Shown: positions 23,548 to 33,989 of the stretch, in pieces
Numbering within the stretch: the stretch's first letter is position 1
Layout: the number at the start of each line of letters is the position of its first letter
Source: Sebastes aleutianus
Taxonomy: Eukaryota; Chordata; Actinopteri; Perciformes; Sebastidae
Assembly: GCA_916700875.1 (NCBI GenBank)
Contig: CAKAKS010000062.1
Location: 7,156,373-7,220,372 of the forward strand
DNA length: 64,000 bases
Reading direction: 5' to 3'
Position numbers and translations under genes: made by a program
The notes under the pieces: generated by a model
Databases searched by the model: none
The model's input: the letters and a program-made list of their open reading frames with translations, nothing else
What the model was told of the DNA's origin: nothing

Positions 23548-23887
23548 CGCGCAGTTTGCATGAGAGATAGCTTCCAAGTGTACTTTAATGAGCAAGTTTT
23601 TTTTTTTTCATTTCTCACTCAGTAAAGTGGAAACTGGTTTAGATATAGTTAGTTTCTGAAGTCAAAACGGGGGGCGGGGGGGGATAATGTAGGCATCTGC
23701 AGCCCTGAAGTGTCTGTTTGCATGTGTTTGTATTTGTGCAAACCACATATCAAGGAGTGTTACTATGGCGACAGGGTTGCGAAGAAAAAAAAGCTCTGGA
23801 TTTAAAGAGCACGTCAGCCACTCAAGAAAAAGACCTCCGAGTGGATTTACCGCGGCTAATCTATCCGCAAGAACATTACCTGGTTGA

Positions 23888-23889
<2 letters not shown>

Positions 23890-23978
<89 letters not shown>

Positions 23979-24013
23979 ACACTCACACACACTCTTACAC
24001 ACACACTCACACA
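23890..24013. repeat. epn2: (CA)n / (CACACT)n tract in epn2 3'UTR
   Basis: About 40 pure CA units, then CACACT-type imperfect units, 124 bases in all. With the GT tract 350 bases upstream it could form a transcript hairpin. Confidence 0.9.
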
Positions 24014-25708
24014 GGGTTGCTCCAGGATCGGTCTATTGATATATAGCACAGGGAATCCCGCAGCAAACAACAAGCGAGACATGTCATGTAAACAAACAGT
24101 TGTTAAGTTTTGTTTTATTTTTGTTGTTATTTGACTCGTTTAGATGTAAATCCATAGCCAAGCCTTTTCAGAGTTTCGGAGCTGTGTACTAGCTAAGCCA
24201 TGTATCATCTTCATTCTCTTCTTCTTTTTTGTCTATTTTTCTGTCATTGTAGTTTTTTTTTTTCACCCTATGGGTAGGCTATGTAATTCTCTTCTCTTAG
24301 AAGCACAACTGTTACCAAAGTCATAGCGACTGTGATTTCTGAGGGTGTCGTACTTTCTTTGAGTAGTTTTGAACAGTAGGGTCACACTTCACTGACTTTT
24401 TTTTTTTTTTTTTTCTGTTTATGGATCCATTGTTATCATTTTTTTTTTATATTTCAGAGCTATTTTTCAGTTTGTTCAGGAGTTTGTGTAAGAAAGTGTT
24501 ACTGTTGGCTGAATATCGGCACATTTACTGACAGCAAGCTGAGCGTCTCGGTCTCTTCTATTGGTTGAAAAAAAAAAAAAAGAAGTGGGTTGATGAAATA
24601 CAGCTGATGTATTGCGCCCCCGGTGTATAAACCCTTCTTCTTCTCTTTTAGTTCTGTTGATATCACTGCCAACGTTATTACTGTGGAAGGGGTGTTTCTT
24701 TTTTTTTCTTTTGGTGTGAGTTGGCGCCCTCTCCTGGTCTGCTGTGGTATGATAGCGACACCGCAGGACACTGGTATTTCCACTAAACACAGACCTTCAT
24801 TTCTCTCAGGCAAAAGGAGGGGCAGCTCCAACCGTGTATGATTTTGATGATGATGATGATGATGAGGGGTGGTGATGATGACTTTTATGCTTGGGGTCCT
24901 GAATGAATGGATGTGACACTTAACTTGCAGACCAGCAAACATTTTTAATCTCAACTAAATATATGCAAAAATTTGGAAGTTGGAAAAGTAAAAAAAAAAA
25001 AAAAAGATAAGAAGACTTGATGTGTTTTTGCAAAGTTAGATTTGCTAATAAAAAAAGTCTTGTTTATTGAAATGCTACTATGATATTCTAGCTAAGACGT
25101 GTCACTTTCTCACTGGCCTTGATTTCACTGCGGCCTGACCTTCAACTTCACTCCAGCGATTGTGAAAAATGTTGTTATGGATGCATTGAAAAATAACACA
25201 AAAAAAAATACTGTCTTGAGCAAAAATTCAGCACTCCCAAACAGTCCGATGTCACTGCAGTTGATGACTTGTTCTTGATCCCTGGCAGCAGTTTCACAGT
25301 CGCGGCTACGGTGCAGTGAAAATGTGGCCTGTGTGTAGCGAGCTCCTCTGCGTGTTACTATGTATTCACTATGCTTTTATCAAGAGGACTAACTGACCTG
25401 TCTTTATATGCATAAACAGCCTCCTTTAATCTTTTCCACGTCTGTCTATTTACCCTTCTCATAGTACTGGGAGCAGGCTGCTTTTTTTATTGGATACGTG
25501 CTCAACCTGTTGGCATTATAACTGTATAATATAATTTATCATTTGTACTATTGTAACATACTGTTCCTCTGTATACCTTATTATTCTGTGTAATGGGTTT
25601 TTGTAGGAAAAAGTCACCGTGGTATTTTAACGGCATCTAAACAAAACAAAACGAACGCAGCAGGCCGCACCCTGTTGGATGAGGACAACTGTAGCTGCAT
25701 CGGTTCAA

Positions 25709-25714
25709 AATAAA
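25709..25714 (+). promoter_or_regulatory. epn2: epn2 polyadenylation signal AATAAA
   Basis: A canonical AATAAA is followed about 35-55 bases later by a GT-rich element (tctgtgtgtccttgtgttt). This is the classic layout for cleavage near 25730-25735. A second AATAAA at 25047-25052 could give a shorter isoform, but its downstream GU-rich element is less clear. Confidence 0.65.
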
Positions 25715-25785
25715 ATGTGTATCACTTCAGCTCTGTAACTCCAGCGTCTGTGTGTCCTTGTGTTTATTTAACCAAACGTCCAAAC

Positions 25786-26120
25786 TAGAGGCTGCAACTA
25801 ACGATTATTTTCATTGTCGATTACTCTGTCGATTATTCTCTCGATTAATCGATTAGTTGTTTGATCTATAAAATGTCGATCAGTGTTTCCCAAAGCTCAA
25901 GATGACGTCCTTAAATGTCTCATTTTGTCCACAACTCAAAGATATTCAGTTTACTGTCATAAAGGAGTAAAGAAACCGGAACAATATTCACATTTAAGAA
26001 GCTGGAATCAGAGAACTTAGACTTTTTTTTTCCTTTAAAAAATTACTCAAACCGATTTATCAAACTAGTTTTTGATAAATTTCATAGTTGACAACTAATC
26101 TATTAATCCTTGCAGCTCTA
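25786..26120. mobile_element. hAT-like MITE between epn2 and b9d1
   Basis: Ends TAGAGGCTGCAACTAA and (reverse complement) TAGAGCTGCAAGGATT. The flanks GTCCAAAC (25778-25785) and GTCAAAAC (26121-26128) match in 7 of 8 bases. It has a Tcf-like 'ATTAATCGATTAG' subterminal repeat and no ORF. Confidence 0.75.
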
Positions 26121-26355
26121 GTCAAAACACCCACAGTGATGTGACAATATATGCTAAATACATTCAAACACAAACAATTTGAAGGCAAAGTCCATTTATT
26201 TAAAAAAGTAAAAAATGTAGTAAAACTGCTTATATTTGTAAACATCTAATAAAATCTCATTCATATAATTTCATTTTTACTAAAAAATCACTAGGTATAG
26301 GAGTGTTTGTATGTGTGTTCTGATTGATCAGAGTTGTCCCTTGAACTCTTGCAAC

Positions 26356-26361
26356 TTTATT
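26356..26361 (-). promoter_or_regulatory. b9d1: candidate b9d1 polyadenylation signal
   Basis: AATAAA on the - strand (TTTATT on +), about 170 nt after the b9d1 stop. A second one lies at 26195-26200. Either would give a short 3'UTR. No cleavage-site evidence is available. Confidence 0.4.
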
Positions 26362-26529
26362 TCTGAAGTGACTGTGGCATTGCAGTATTGTGGATTTAGC
26401 ACACGAGTCATTTTATATGTAACCTGAGTGTTGTGATTTCGTTTCGCTGGGGGCCAAACGTCCTTTAGGGCATTCAAATTTTAAAAAAAATCCACCGATT
26501 AGTTCTCTCTAAAACAGTCTCTTATGTTG

Positions 26530-26687
26530 TCACATGTTGTACGGTTGTTCCTTTGTCGACCAGCCAGATGTGGCAGACGGCGTGTCTGTAGGGCTTGATG
26601 GTCCCGTGTCGTAACCCAGTTTCTTCATGTCTTTAGTAATGATGTGAAAGGAGACGGTGACGAAGCCTTGGGAACAAACCCGCGTCA
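26530..26687 (-). CDS. b9d1: b9d1 last coding exon
   Basis: 158 nt, acceptor gtgttacAG, stop TGA at 26532-26530 on the - strand. It encodes VTRVCSQGFVTVSFHIITKD, then MKKLGYDTGPS, then a Ser/Thr-rich tail ending in QPYNM that I do not recognise from other B9D1 proteins. Confidence 0.95.
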
Positions 26688-29600
26688 CTGTAACACACAA
26701 ATAAAATAGGACACGTAAAAGAGATGAAAAGATTTTAGACACAATTTTAACCTGAAAATGTACTATTAGAATTAAATGGGGGTTGTGTACCTCATTCAAA
26801 TTATTCAGGAATTCATTTTAATGACTTATTAATTATTTTCTACCTATGTAGAGGCAATATACATTATTATACATCCACTATACTCATCCACATCTATTTA
26901 TTGGAGAAAGAACAGCATGTATGTGCTTTCAGACCACCACTCTTCTTCGATCCAGGTAGTTCTGTTATACTGGTCCAGATCGGCTTAAAAGTAACCCACC
27001 TACTTATAAGTGACTCATTTTAGAAAAGTCATGTTCAAGTAGTTTGCCGTTTTTACACCGTTTTGTTCCACCAAACGTGTTTCAAATGTTTCTGTGAGTA
27101 GTGCTGCGTAACTTACATGTCACTGTTAACAATGTAAAAAGAAATAAAGAAATACAAATGCTCAACAAACCTTCTCTGCCTTCACCCTGGGCCACTACTT
27201 TAGGGTCTGTGTACTCAGGCCGCCGTCCCAACAGCCAGCTAAACAAGAGAAAAAAAAAAAAATGTTTAAACTACAGAAAATCTTGTCCTGACATTAAAAG
27301 TGGATTCAACCAATCATAAAATATGATGCTCTTGCTATTTTAAATCATTCCCATGAAAAGTCCTCTCTGGCAGACAGGAAGTATTGCGTTAATGTACGTG
27401 TAAGTATAACTAGGAAGAGTGCGTGAGCAAGAAAGCGCCACCTACTTGTAACACTTTCCCAGATCAAGTGGAAAAACAAAATATGCTCCCAATTTTGCTG
27501 TCTGAATTGCAAATCCAAAAGGTCCAGATGTGCACCTTTGCATCTCTGATAGCCTACTGTGAATACCTTCGTGTGTGTGTGAATGTGTGTTTGCATACAC
27601 TGATAACAGCAGCTGGCAAACAATACATACTGATGTGGAGACTGTATCCTCAGTGAGACTCTCAGGAGCAGTAAATATTTGTTAACGCTCAGATATCGGC
27701 TGCTTCCCCCCCCAGCAGGCACGACTCATCAGCTGCAGCACAGCAGCTGCCGGGACAGAAAACTGAACACAAAAAACACAACGACGGTTCACACGTCACG
27801 CACCTCGTGAATTTCTGAAGTCTCCACGTGGGCTCAGGAACAAACATGGGGATGGTTCGTGCATGTCTGGGTAATAAAAAATTAATAACAGATTATTTTC
27901 AAACAGACAATAAACAAGAACTTAAAAACAATAATAATAATAAAATCAATCAAATGATAGGTAGCATAGGTAATACTGACTGTCCAGCTGTGAAGGGGAT
28001 GTGTGTTGCTCCATAGCCTCTGACCACATCGTTGCCAAACACATCTGGACCGTACACGCTCACCACGAGCTGAGGCCCTGGGAAATGAAAATTAAGTCTT
28101 CATTTTGTACTTTTCATCGTGTAATTTCTCTGTTTTATGATCTCTAAAGGGCCCTTTAGAAGATGAATGAAAGGAAACTGCTACCAAACAACATTGTGTG
28201 GTATGTATGTGTGTGTGTGTGTGTGTGTGTGTAATTCTCACATCCGGAGGGGTTTGTGCTCTTAAACGTTGTCTCCAGTGGGAAGTTCCATATTAATTTG
28301 TGTGAAGACTGACTGCCTTTACAGGTTATCTGAGTGATGCCTTCCTCCAACCCCTACAGAGAAACAGAGAAACAGGAAACAGGCACAAAGACTTGCTGGT
28401 AAGATGATAACCAGTCATGATTTTAAACTGCTCTATACTTTATTTTGCAAAGATTGTATGCATGTGAAAAAGTTCTATATTGTCTGGACAAAAATGGGAA
28501 GTATTTAATAGTTTACTTCAATTCCAATTTCTTACAATTCAGAGGTAATAGCTTCTACATGTATATAGTTAATGTAGAGTAGTTAACGTATACCGTAACA
28601 TTAAAATACTATTTTAACACTGAACATAATCATTCCTCATATATAAAAGAAGTCCATTTCAAAAATAATGTCTAATATTTATCCATCCAATGAATTGCTA
28701 AGACTGAGATTTAATGTTGATCACAATAACTGCAACTTTTGTGAGACTGAGATTGAAACTATTGATCATCTGTTTTTCCACTGTATATATATATTCTGCT
28801 GCATTCTGGGAAGATTTGCAGGACTGGCTGTCAACCAGAATCCAACTACTTGCTCCTCTCACAAGAGAAAATATTGTGTTTGGTATTAACATGAAGGATA
28901 TTAAGAATGACTTGATATTAAACAATCTGATACTGCTAGCAAATGTTTTCATCCATGCATCCAAATGGAGGAAAATGAAACACCTATTTTCCGTTTTCAA
29001 AAGGGACCTTGTGGACAATCATCTCATTGCTTTAAGACTAATGAAAGGACAACATGCAAAGTGTCTCCTCAGAGCTTATGAAGAACTGAACATATCCTCC
29101 TGAGACCCAGCCCATTGACATGTGTCCTCTGTAGTTGACATTTTGTCCACATGCATATCCTCTTACTCTTTTGACCTACCGTATTAACCCCTGGTGTATT
29201 GTAAACAGGACATCCTAGGCTTTCCAGTGATATGGCATGTGTGTGTTTTTTTTAATCAATTTGAATGTATTCTTGGTTTAATATCATTCTACAGCCATGA
29301 TCTGTTCATTTTTGTAGTCTTTTCACACTGAAATAGTCCTGTAGTCCACTACAGTGGACAATAAAATTAAAGTTTAAAAAGCCTAAGTTGTTAAGATTTT
29401 CTTTTAACCCTAAATAGGAAAGAAATCACAAAAAAAAGTAATTGGAAGACACTCTTTTTAAACTCGGTTCCCAGGAGGATATATGATGATGACCCCTAGA
29501 GCTACTATGGAAGAGTGCAGTCTTATTATTATTAAATTTATTCATGCATTTCTTTTTTTGTTCTTTGAATTATTTTCTACCCCCTCTTATATTTTTGTTA

Positions 29601-29988
29601 TTATGTAATTTTTTATAATTTAAGTTATCTTTCCTATCCAATTGTGTCTTGTACGTTAGAAGTATTGAGTTTAGATTACAATGCCTTAATGTAATGTAAT
29701 AATCCTTGCTCATAATAAAGCAGATACTCACCGAGGTGGGAGCCCAGTCGTGGCCGTAGACAAAACAATATTTGCAGTACAAGTTGTCATACTCTGGAAA
29801 CTGAAAGACAACACAGATAGATCACCTTTAGACCCAATAGGAGGTAAAGAAACACAAACTCTGAACTGAGACTAATAGGTAATAACGTTAGCTGCTAGGC
29901 TAGGCTAGGCTAGGCTAAAACTCACGTTTGCTCCCTCAATCTGTCCGTTCACCGTGAGCAGAAACACAGACGGGGTGCTTGTAGCCAT
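26530..29988 (-). CDS. b9d1: B9 domain-containing protein 1, ciliary transition-zone (B9/MKS) complex (seven exons, 209 aa)
   Basis: Spliced CDS on the - strand: 29988-29926, 29800-29732, 28353-28242, 28077-27981, 27866-27804, 27238-27171, 26687-26530. The lengths sum to 630 nt with consistent phases. The product begins MATSTPSVFLLTVNGQIEG and continues with FPEYDNLYCKYCFVYG, DWAPTS, WNFPLETTFKSTNP, SVYGPDVFGNDVVRGYG, a TIPMFVPEP block, LLGRRPEYTDPKVVAQGEG and SQGFVTVSF, ending near KLGYDTGPS with a divergent tail. This is B9D1 across its full length; as I recall the human protein is about 204 aa. The B9 (C2-like) domain fills roughly residues 8-125. B9D1 acts with B9D2, MKS1 and TMEM proteins as part of the barrier at the ciliary base, and its loss causes Meckel/Joubert-type ciliopathy in mammals. 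The start ATG has G at -3 and +4. The donor of exon 4 is the non-consensus but acceptable GTCAGT. Confidence 0.97.
27171..27238 (-). CDS. b9d1: b9d1 coding exon 6
   Basis: 68 nt, phase 2 to 1, acceptor tgtttAG and donor GTTTGT on the - strand. It encodes SWLLGRRPEYTDPKVVAQGE, then GRE. It aligns directly with the mammalian WFMGRRPEY block. Confidence 0.94.
27804..27866 (-). CDS. b9d1: b9d1 coding exon 5
   Basis: 63 nt, phase 2 to 2, acceptor tacccAG and donor GTGCGT on the - strand. It encodes QHARTIPMFVPEPTWRLQKF then T and a split Ser. Confidence 0.94.
27981..28077 (-). CDS. b9d1: b9d1 coding exon 4
   Basis: 97 nt, phase 1 to 2. It encodes WPQLVVSVYGPDVFGNDVV, then RGYGATHIPF. The donor is CA|GTCAGT. 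The first intron base pair GT is present but +3 is C, so the site is weak. Confidence 0.94.
28242..28353 (-). CDS. b9d1: b9d1 coding exon 3
   Basis: 112 nt, phase 0 to 1, acceptor ctctgtAG and donor GTGAGA on the - strand. It encodes GLEEGITQITCKGSQSS, then a WNFPLETTFKSTNP block. A GT/CA microsatellite follows closely in the intron. Confidence 0.95.
28630..29380 (+). mobile_element. 5'-truncated LINE, ORF2 C-terminus, in b9d1 intron 2
   Basis: Frames at 28668-28800 and 28790-29103 join across a frameshift near 28785-28795 into a LINE C-terminal region. The motif NNCNFCETEIETIDHLFFHC is a reverse-transcriptase-associated zinc-binding signature of L1-type LINEs. It is followed by AFWEDLQDW and further matching sequence ending ...EELNISS-stop. 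An AT-rich 3' tail ends AATAAAATTAAAG. The copy is dead and lies on the strand opposite to b9d1. Confidence 0.75.
29732..29800 (-). CDS. b9d1: b9d1 coding exon 2
   Basis: 69 nt, phase 0 to 0, bounded by tctttcAG and GTGAGT on the - strand. It encodes FPEYDNLYCKYCFVYGHDW then APTS, one of the most conserved B9D1 blocks. Confidence 0.96.
29893..29918. repeat. b9d1: GCTAG-type pentanucleotide tandem repeat in b9d1 intron 1
   Basis: Five consecutive (CTAGG) units begin about 7 bases after the b9d1 exon 1 donor on the - strand. Confidence 0.85.
29926..29988 (-). CDS. b9d1: b9d1 coding exon 1
   Basis: 21 codons from the ATG (MATSTPSVFLLTVNGQIEGAN), with donor GTGAG on the - strand reading into the intron at 29925. 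Phase 0. A pentanucleotide GCTAG-type tandem repeat begins about 7 bases into the intron. Confidence 0.95.
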
Positions 29989-30149
29989 CACGGCTTCACT
30001 TAATAACCTGGGGATTCAAGGCGTCTTTGCTTTATGAGAAATAAACCCAGTTTAGGAGAATCCTGCTGCTACTCATTGATCCTAACTCTATCCGTTGCTA
30101 AGGCGACGTTTCCTCCTCTACGGCGACCTGCTAGGTCCACACTGAACGG

Positions 30150-30308
30150 AAACGCTGAAGAAGCGGTGCTGAAATGACTCCACAGGATGGCGGCAGTGGA
30201 GCAAACACAACAACCCACGTGCTTCAAGAAGAGTACCTGAAGCAAAGGCTGCAGCCACCTGCGCCCCCGAGGAAGACCAAGAGATGTGGTTGAAAGCAGA
30301 GACACAAA
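30150..30308 (+). other. candidate first exon of a divergent + transcript upstream of b9d1
   Basis: A GC-richer stretch about 0.2 kb upstream of the b9d1 start ends in a consensus donor CACAAA|GTAAGT at 30309. The distance and opposite orientation would fit a bidirectional promoter. The reading frames are short: the ATG at about 30176 gives only about 39 codons. If real, the exon is therefore probably non-coding, or coding begins further downstream. No partner gene could be identified in the window. Confidence 0.25.
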
Positions 30309-30616
30309 GTAAGTGGCCCTTGTGTTGAGATATGTTGTCAAGTAAATGATAAATGACAGAGAAAATGCTCTGTAGCATGAGTTTCTCCAATTCTAATGCT
30401 AATTGTGTTCCAACAATTAGCTAACTTAGCTAACACTGTGAAAAAGACACATTGTTTACTTTCTTTACCCTCCCTTAAGATAATAACGTCACAGCAAAAT
30501 ACCATACATAGCCTACACATGTTGTTGTCACAGTCTCTTTGCTACTTCTGTAACATACAAAATGTATCTGTAAAAGATGAAAATGTATATGTATGTTATC
30601 ATATGAAGTTCTGAAT

Positions 30617-31135
30617 TTAAAGGTCCCATATTGTAAAAAGTGAGATTTTCAGGTCTTTTATATTATAAAACAGGTTTAAGTGATATATAAATACTATGAA
30701 AGTATCGTAGCACTCAATATACAGAGAAATACACACAGCCTGTATTCAGAAATTGTGCGTTTGAAACAAGCCGTTAGGATTTCTGTCCATTTGTGATGTC
30801 ACAAATATTCAATATTTAGACCAGTACACGGTTTTAAATGTAAACATTCTAAATGTGTCCCAGTTTATTTCCTGTTGCAGTGTATGTAAATAACATCAGC
30901 TGACAGGAAGTGAACATGGACCCAAGCTGTTGCCTAGCAACGCAATTCTGTTTCAATTCCGTTGAAATGCACTAAAACGGAGTGTTGCAGACATGGGGGT
31001 AAATACAGGTATATTCAGGCAGACAGTATGAGAAAAATAAAAGTTTTTTTGAACATTAAAGCATGTAAACATGTTCTAGTAGAAACACAAAATACAAGTA
31101 TGAACCTGAAAATGAGCACGATATGGGACCTTTAA
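30617..31135. mobile_element. TTAA-flanked MITE (AGGTCCCATAT termini)
   Basis: Ends TTAAAGGTCCCATAT and ATATGGGACCTTTAA are near-perfect inverted repeats, with a second layer 'AGATTTTCAGGTC / GAACCTGAAAATGAG'. TTAA at both sides suggests a piggyBac-like target, though a 3-bp TWA target (PIF/Harbinger) cannot be excluded. No ORF. Confidence 0.7.
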
Positions 31136-32049
31136 GCTAACATCCTTTTTTTTTGCAAGTGATATTTGCAAGTGCACTTGAACATACCCCAACTCAGAGT
31201 CAGTTATTAGAGTTACATATTTTTTTTCCCATTAAACACGAACAAAATAGCAACTTTCCAGTAGATAACTGTGTCCTGTGCTGTGTACCATTGAGCATAA
31301 CCGAGGTTATTGTTCTCAGAAAGATGATTTATATCTCAATATTCTTAAATTTGATTTAAAAGAAATAGTAGGCTTATTACAGTAGTGTTTTATATTTGTT
31401 ATAGCCACATTATCTGGAATTGCAGAGAAGGCTCTTCGACACAGCTTTTATACCAGTGCTGTAGCAAACAACAATTACAGTCGGCCATCATGATGCATCC
31501 CACAAGGCACAACACCAGTGGCCTATTAGAAAGGACTGCTGAAAATAGCATATACTTAAGGGTAATTATGAGGCTACGTATCCATTTGCTGCCTTTGTTC
31601 AGATAATTAGCTATATTTTAGGTTTAGTATGGGAAATCAACTGTTTCTACACACACACCAATAATGTCCCCCTCTGTCTGTCTCTCTATCTGCCTGCTCC
31701 CCCCACCTCTCTGGTTGCTGTGTGTCCTGCTGTCAGACAGCAGAGAGCCCCCCCCGAGTCTATGACCTTTTATTACTGTCCAAACAGCAGCTCTCTTTCC
31801 ATCCTCAATCTTTTTACTACGCAGTCCGTTTGCCGTCCTCAAAGCTTGTGACGTATTTATCCCCGTCTCTCCCATCTAAACCATTCCCTCTCTCTCTCTT
31901 TCTCCTTCCACAATAACATCAGGGAAGCAATAACTTTTCATTAGTAAACAGGCCACCATTACACTGTCAGCAGACAGACATCAGCCATTCCTAATGTCTT
32001 TCTGAGACAGTCGAGTAAATACTCTGTAATAATAAGTACCCATATGATG

Positions 32050-32640
32050 TCACTACATGACGCACCTCTCCTCCTCCTATCGTTCCCGCTTTGACTCCCT
32101 TGAGTCTCCTCCCTCTGTTTCCTTGCTGTATCCCCTCTCTTCCTCCAATCCTTCTTTTTTTTCTGCCTGCATATTTCCCCTTAGCCTCCCACTACCACCC
32201 AATCACTTTTCATCTCCTTCTCAGCATCTCCCAATCCCTCCTTCACCTCATCCCAGCGCTTCACCGGCCCTCCTCCCTCTCCACCTGCCAATTTTGTGTC
32301 TATTTGTTTCTCCACCTTCTGCAATCCCTCTGTCCCGTTTAAATCTTCAGTCATCTCCCTGGAGCCTTTTCTCCTCTTGCCAACATCTCCCGCCTCTTTC
32401 TCCCCGATGTCCAGCCTGTTTTCTCCTTCTTCTTATCCTCTTCCCCACATATGACTCCCCGTCTTTCTCCTCGATTTAATATTGTAACATTCCTCTCTTC
32501 TTCGATCTCTTCTTCTCAGTCACCTGTCTCATCTCCTCCTCTCTCCACTTCCTCCCTGTCCCTCTTTTCTCCTCATCCCCCATTTCTCTGACCCCGTTTT
32601 GTTCCTCTTCCCATCTCTGTAGTCCTCCTTCTCCCTGCCA
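32050..32640. repeat. long polypyrimidine tract
   Basis: Nearly 600 bases of the + strand are dominated by C and T (CTCCTCC, TTTCTCC and similar). It gives a long but low-complexity frame at 32057-32479 that I do not regard as coding. Confidence 0.8.
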
Positions 32641-32720
32641 AATTCCTGATTTAGAGTCAGACAGCCTCACGACTCACGGCCCATTTACAGTCGCTGTAGA
32701 GCGGCCAGTCCAAAGCAGGC

Positions 32721-33339
32721 GGAAACCTCCGGGTCTGAATAGTGAAGCCAATGCTGAAGTGCCTTAAATTTGCATTCTTTGTAACAGCCAGCAGGGGGCG
32801 ACTCCTCTGGTTGCAAAAAGAAGTCTGATTGTATAGAAGTCTATGAGAAAATGTCCCTACTTCTCACTTGATTTATTACCTCAGTAAACATTGTAAACAT
32901 GAGTTTATGGTCTCAATCTCTAGTTTCAAGTCTTCTTCAATACAGCATGATGTTCATTTAGTAAATTATGGTCCCATTTTGAGTCAAATAGACCATAAAG
33001 CAGGGGATGCTTTAGGGCGTGGCTACCCTGTGATTGACAGGTTGCTACCACAGCGGTCTGGGAGTTGTCCGTGTTTTCGTCTTACAACTTTAACCCTTTC
33101 ACAGTGTGTTTTCAGTTAATGAAAGTCAATTTGATCCTTTCTGGTCACCTAAAAATGTCTATATTCAGCGTTCGGTTGTACTTAACTCCACCCTCTTGTG
33201 TCACTTCTGGTTGCAAAGAACTAAGAGGGCGACGGCCAAAAACCAAGATGGCGACGGCCAAAACGCGGAACCTGAGGCTTCAAAACGGCAGTCCACAAAC
33301 CAAAGGGTGACATCACGGTGAGTACGTCCACTTCTTACA
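32721..33339 (+). repeat. dispersed repeat family D, long copy
   Basis: Begins at ...ACCTCCGGGTCTGAA and carries CAGCAGGGGGCGACTCC, GCAGGGGATGCTTTAGGGCG and AAGATGGCGACGG blocks. It ends near GTACGTCCACTTCTTA. Other copies lie at 42072-42535 and 62888-63125. Confidence 0.7.
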
Positions 33340-33616
33340 ATGACTTGCATATGTGCGTTTCCAAACACACGCCCACAAATCAGGTTTCATCCCATCACAC
33401 TGACTTTACAGCTAAGATGTATTTTTACTGAACATTTGCCTGGATGCTTCTTCAAGAGGCAAGAGCACTTAATGGGACTGTTTTATAATCACCGAACATG
33501 AGAACACACACTTCATTGGTCAACTAGTGCCCTTCACAGGTCCCTATTTGATTGTAAGAGACACTACATGTTTCCTATATTATGTATTCCTTATGGAGAT
33601 TCTTTTCCCGTCACAG

Positions 33617-33699
33617 AGCGCACAATGATCTCATGCCCAGAGGCTGCAGCGTCTTGGAGAAAATGTGTCGCTGAAGTGCCCTTCACAGGTGTCGACCGG
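33617..33699 (+). other. weak candidate exon, unknown gene
   Basis: A pyrimidine-rich acceptor ttcttttcccgtcacAG at 33615-33616 and a strong donor CGG|GTGAGT at 33700 bound 83 nt. One frame is open throughout (MISCPEAAASWRKCVAEVPF, then TGVDR) and begins at an internal ATG. I recognise no family. It could be an exon of a transcript starting near 30.3 kb, or chance. Confidence 0.2.
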
Positions 33700-33920
33700 G
33701 TGAGTGATTCATCAAGAAGAAGCAGGGGTGAAAAATAACTGAATAGATTGAGAGATAGAGAGGTTACCGAGAAAGACCGCTTTCCTACTTTAGCTTAAAC
33801 ACACATACACTCACCGTACAGAGAGTCTTCACTAACAGACTGTCACAAAGTATTATGTATGACAAGCATAATTCAGTGAGTCATATTTATCTAATTTTCA
33901 AACGGCTGCACAGACACACA

Positions 33921-33921
<1 letters not shown>

Positions 33922-33988
<67 letters not shown>
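33922..33988. repeat. (CA)n microsatellite
   Basis: About 33 CA units in the gene-poor right half. Confidence 0.95.

Positions 33989-33989
<1 letters not shown>

Larger units (their letters stand above)
22213..25735 (+). other. epn2: epn2 3'UTR (inferred)
   Basis: About 3.5 kb of non-coding sequence runs from the stop codon to a well-formed polyadenylation region. It is T-rich with many homopolymer T runs. It contains a GT tract at 23478-23545, a CA tract at 23890-24013 and a GATGAT run near 24845. A short match to the dispersed 'ACCAAAGTCAT' repeat lies near 24315. The extent is inferred from the polyA signal only; no transcript evidence is available. Confidence 0.6.

Noticed and set aside
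23662..24134. Long His-Thr / Val-Cys ORFs over the 23.9-kb CA tract
   Set aside because: Microsatellite translation within the epn2 3'UTR, with no homology or codon structure.
28203..28231. CRISPR-like short tandem repeats
   Set aside because: This GT run and the other short tandem arrays in the window are simple microsatellites without spacer-repeat structure, in a vertebrate context.
32057..32479. 140-codon Ser/Pro/Leu-rich ORF
   Set aside because: Direct result of the polypyrimidine tract, where stop codons are rare.
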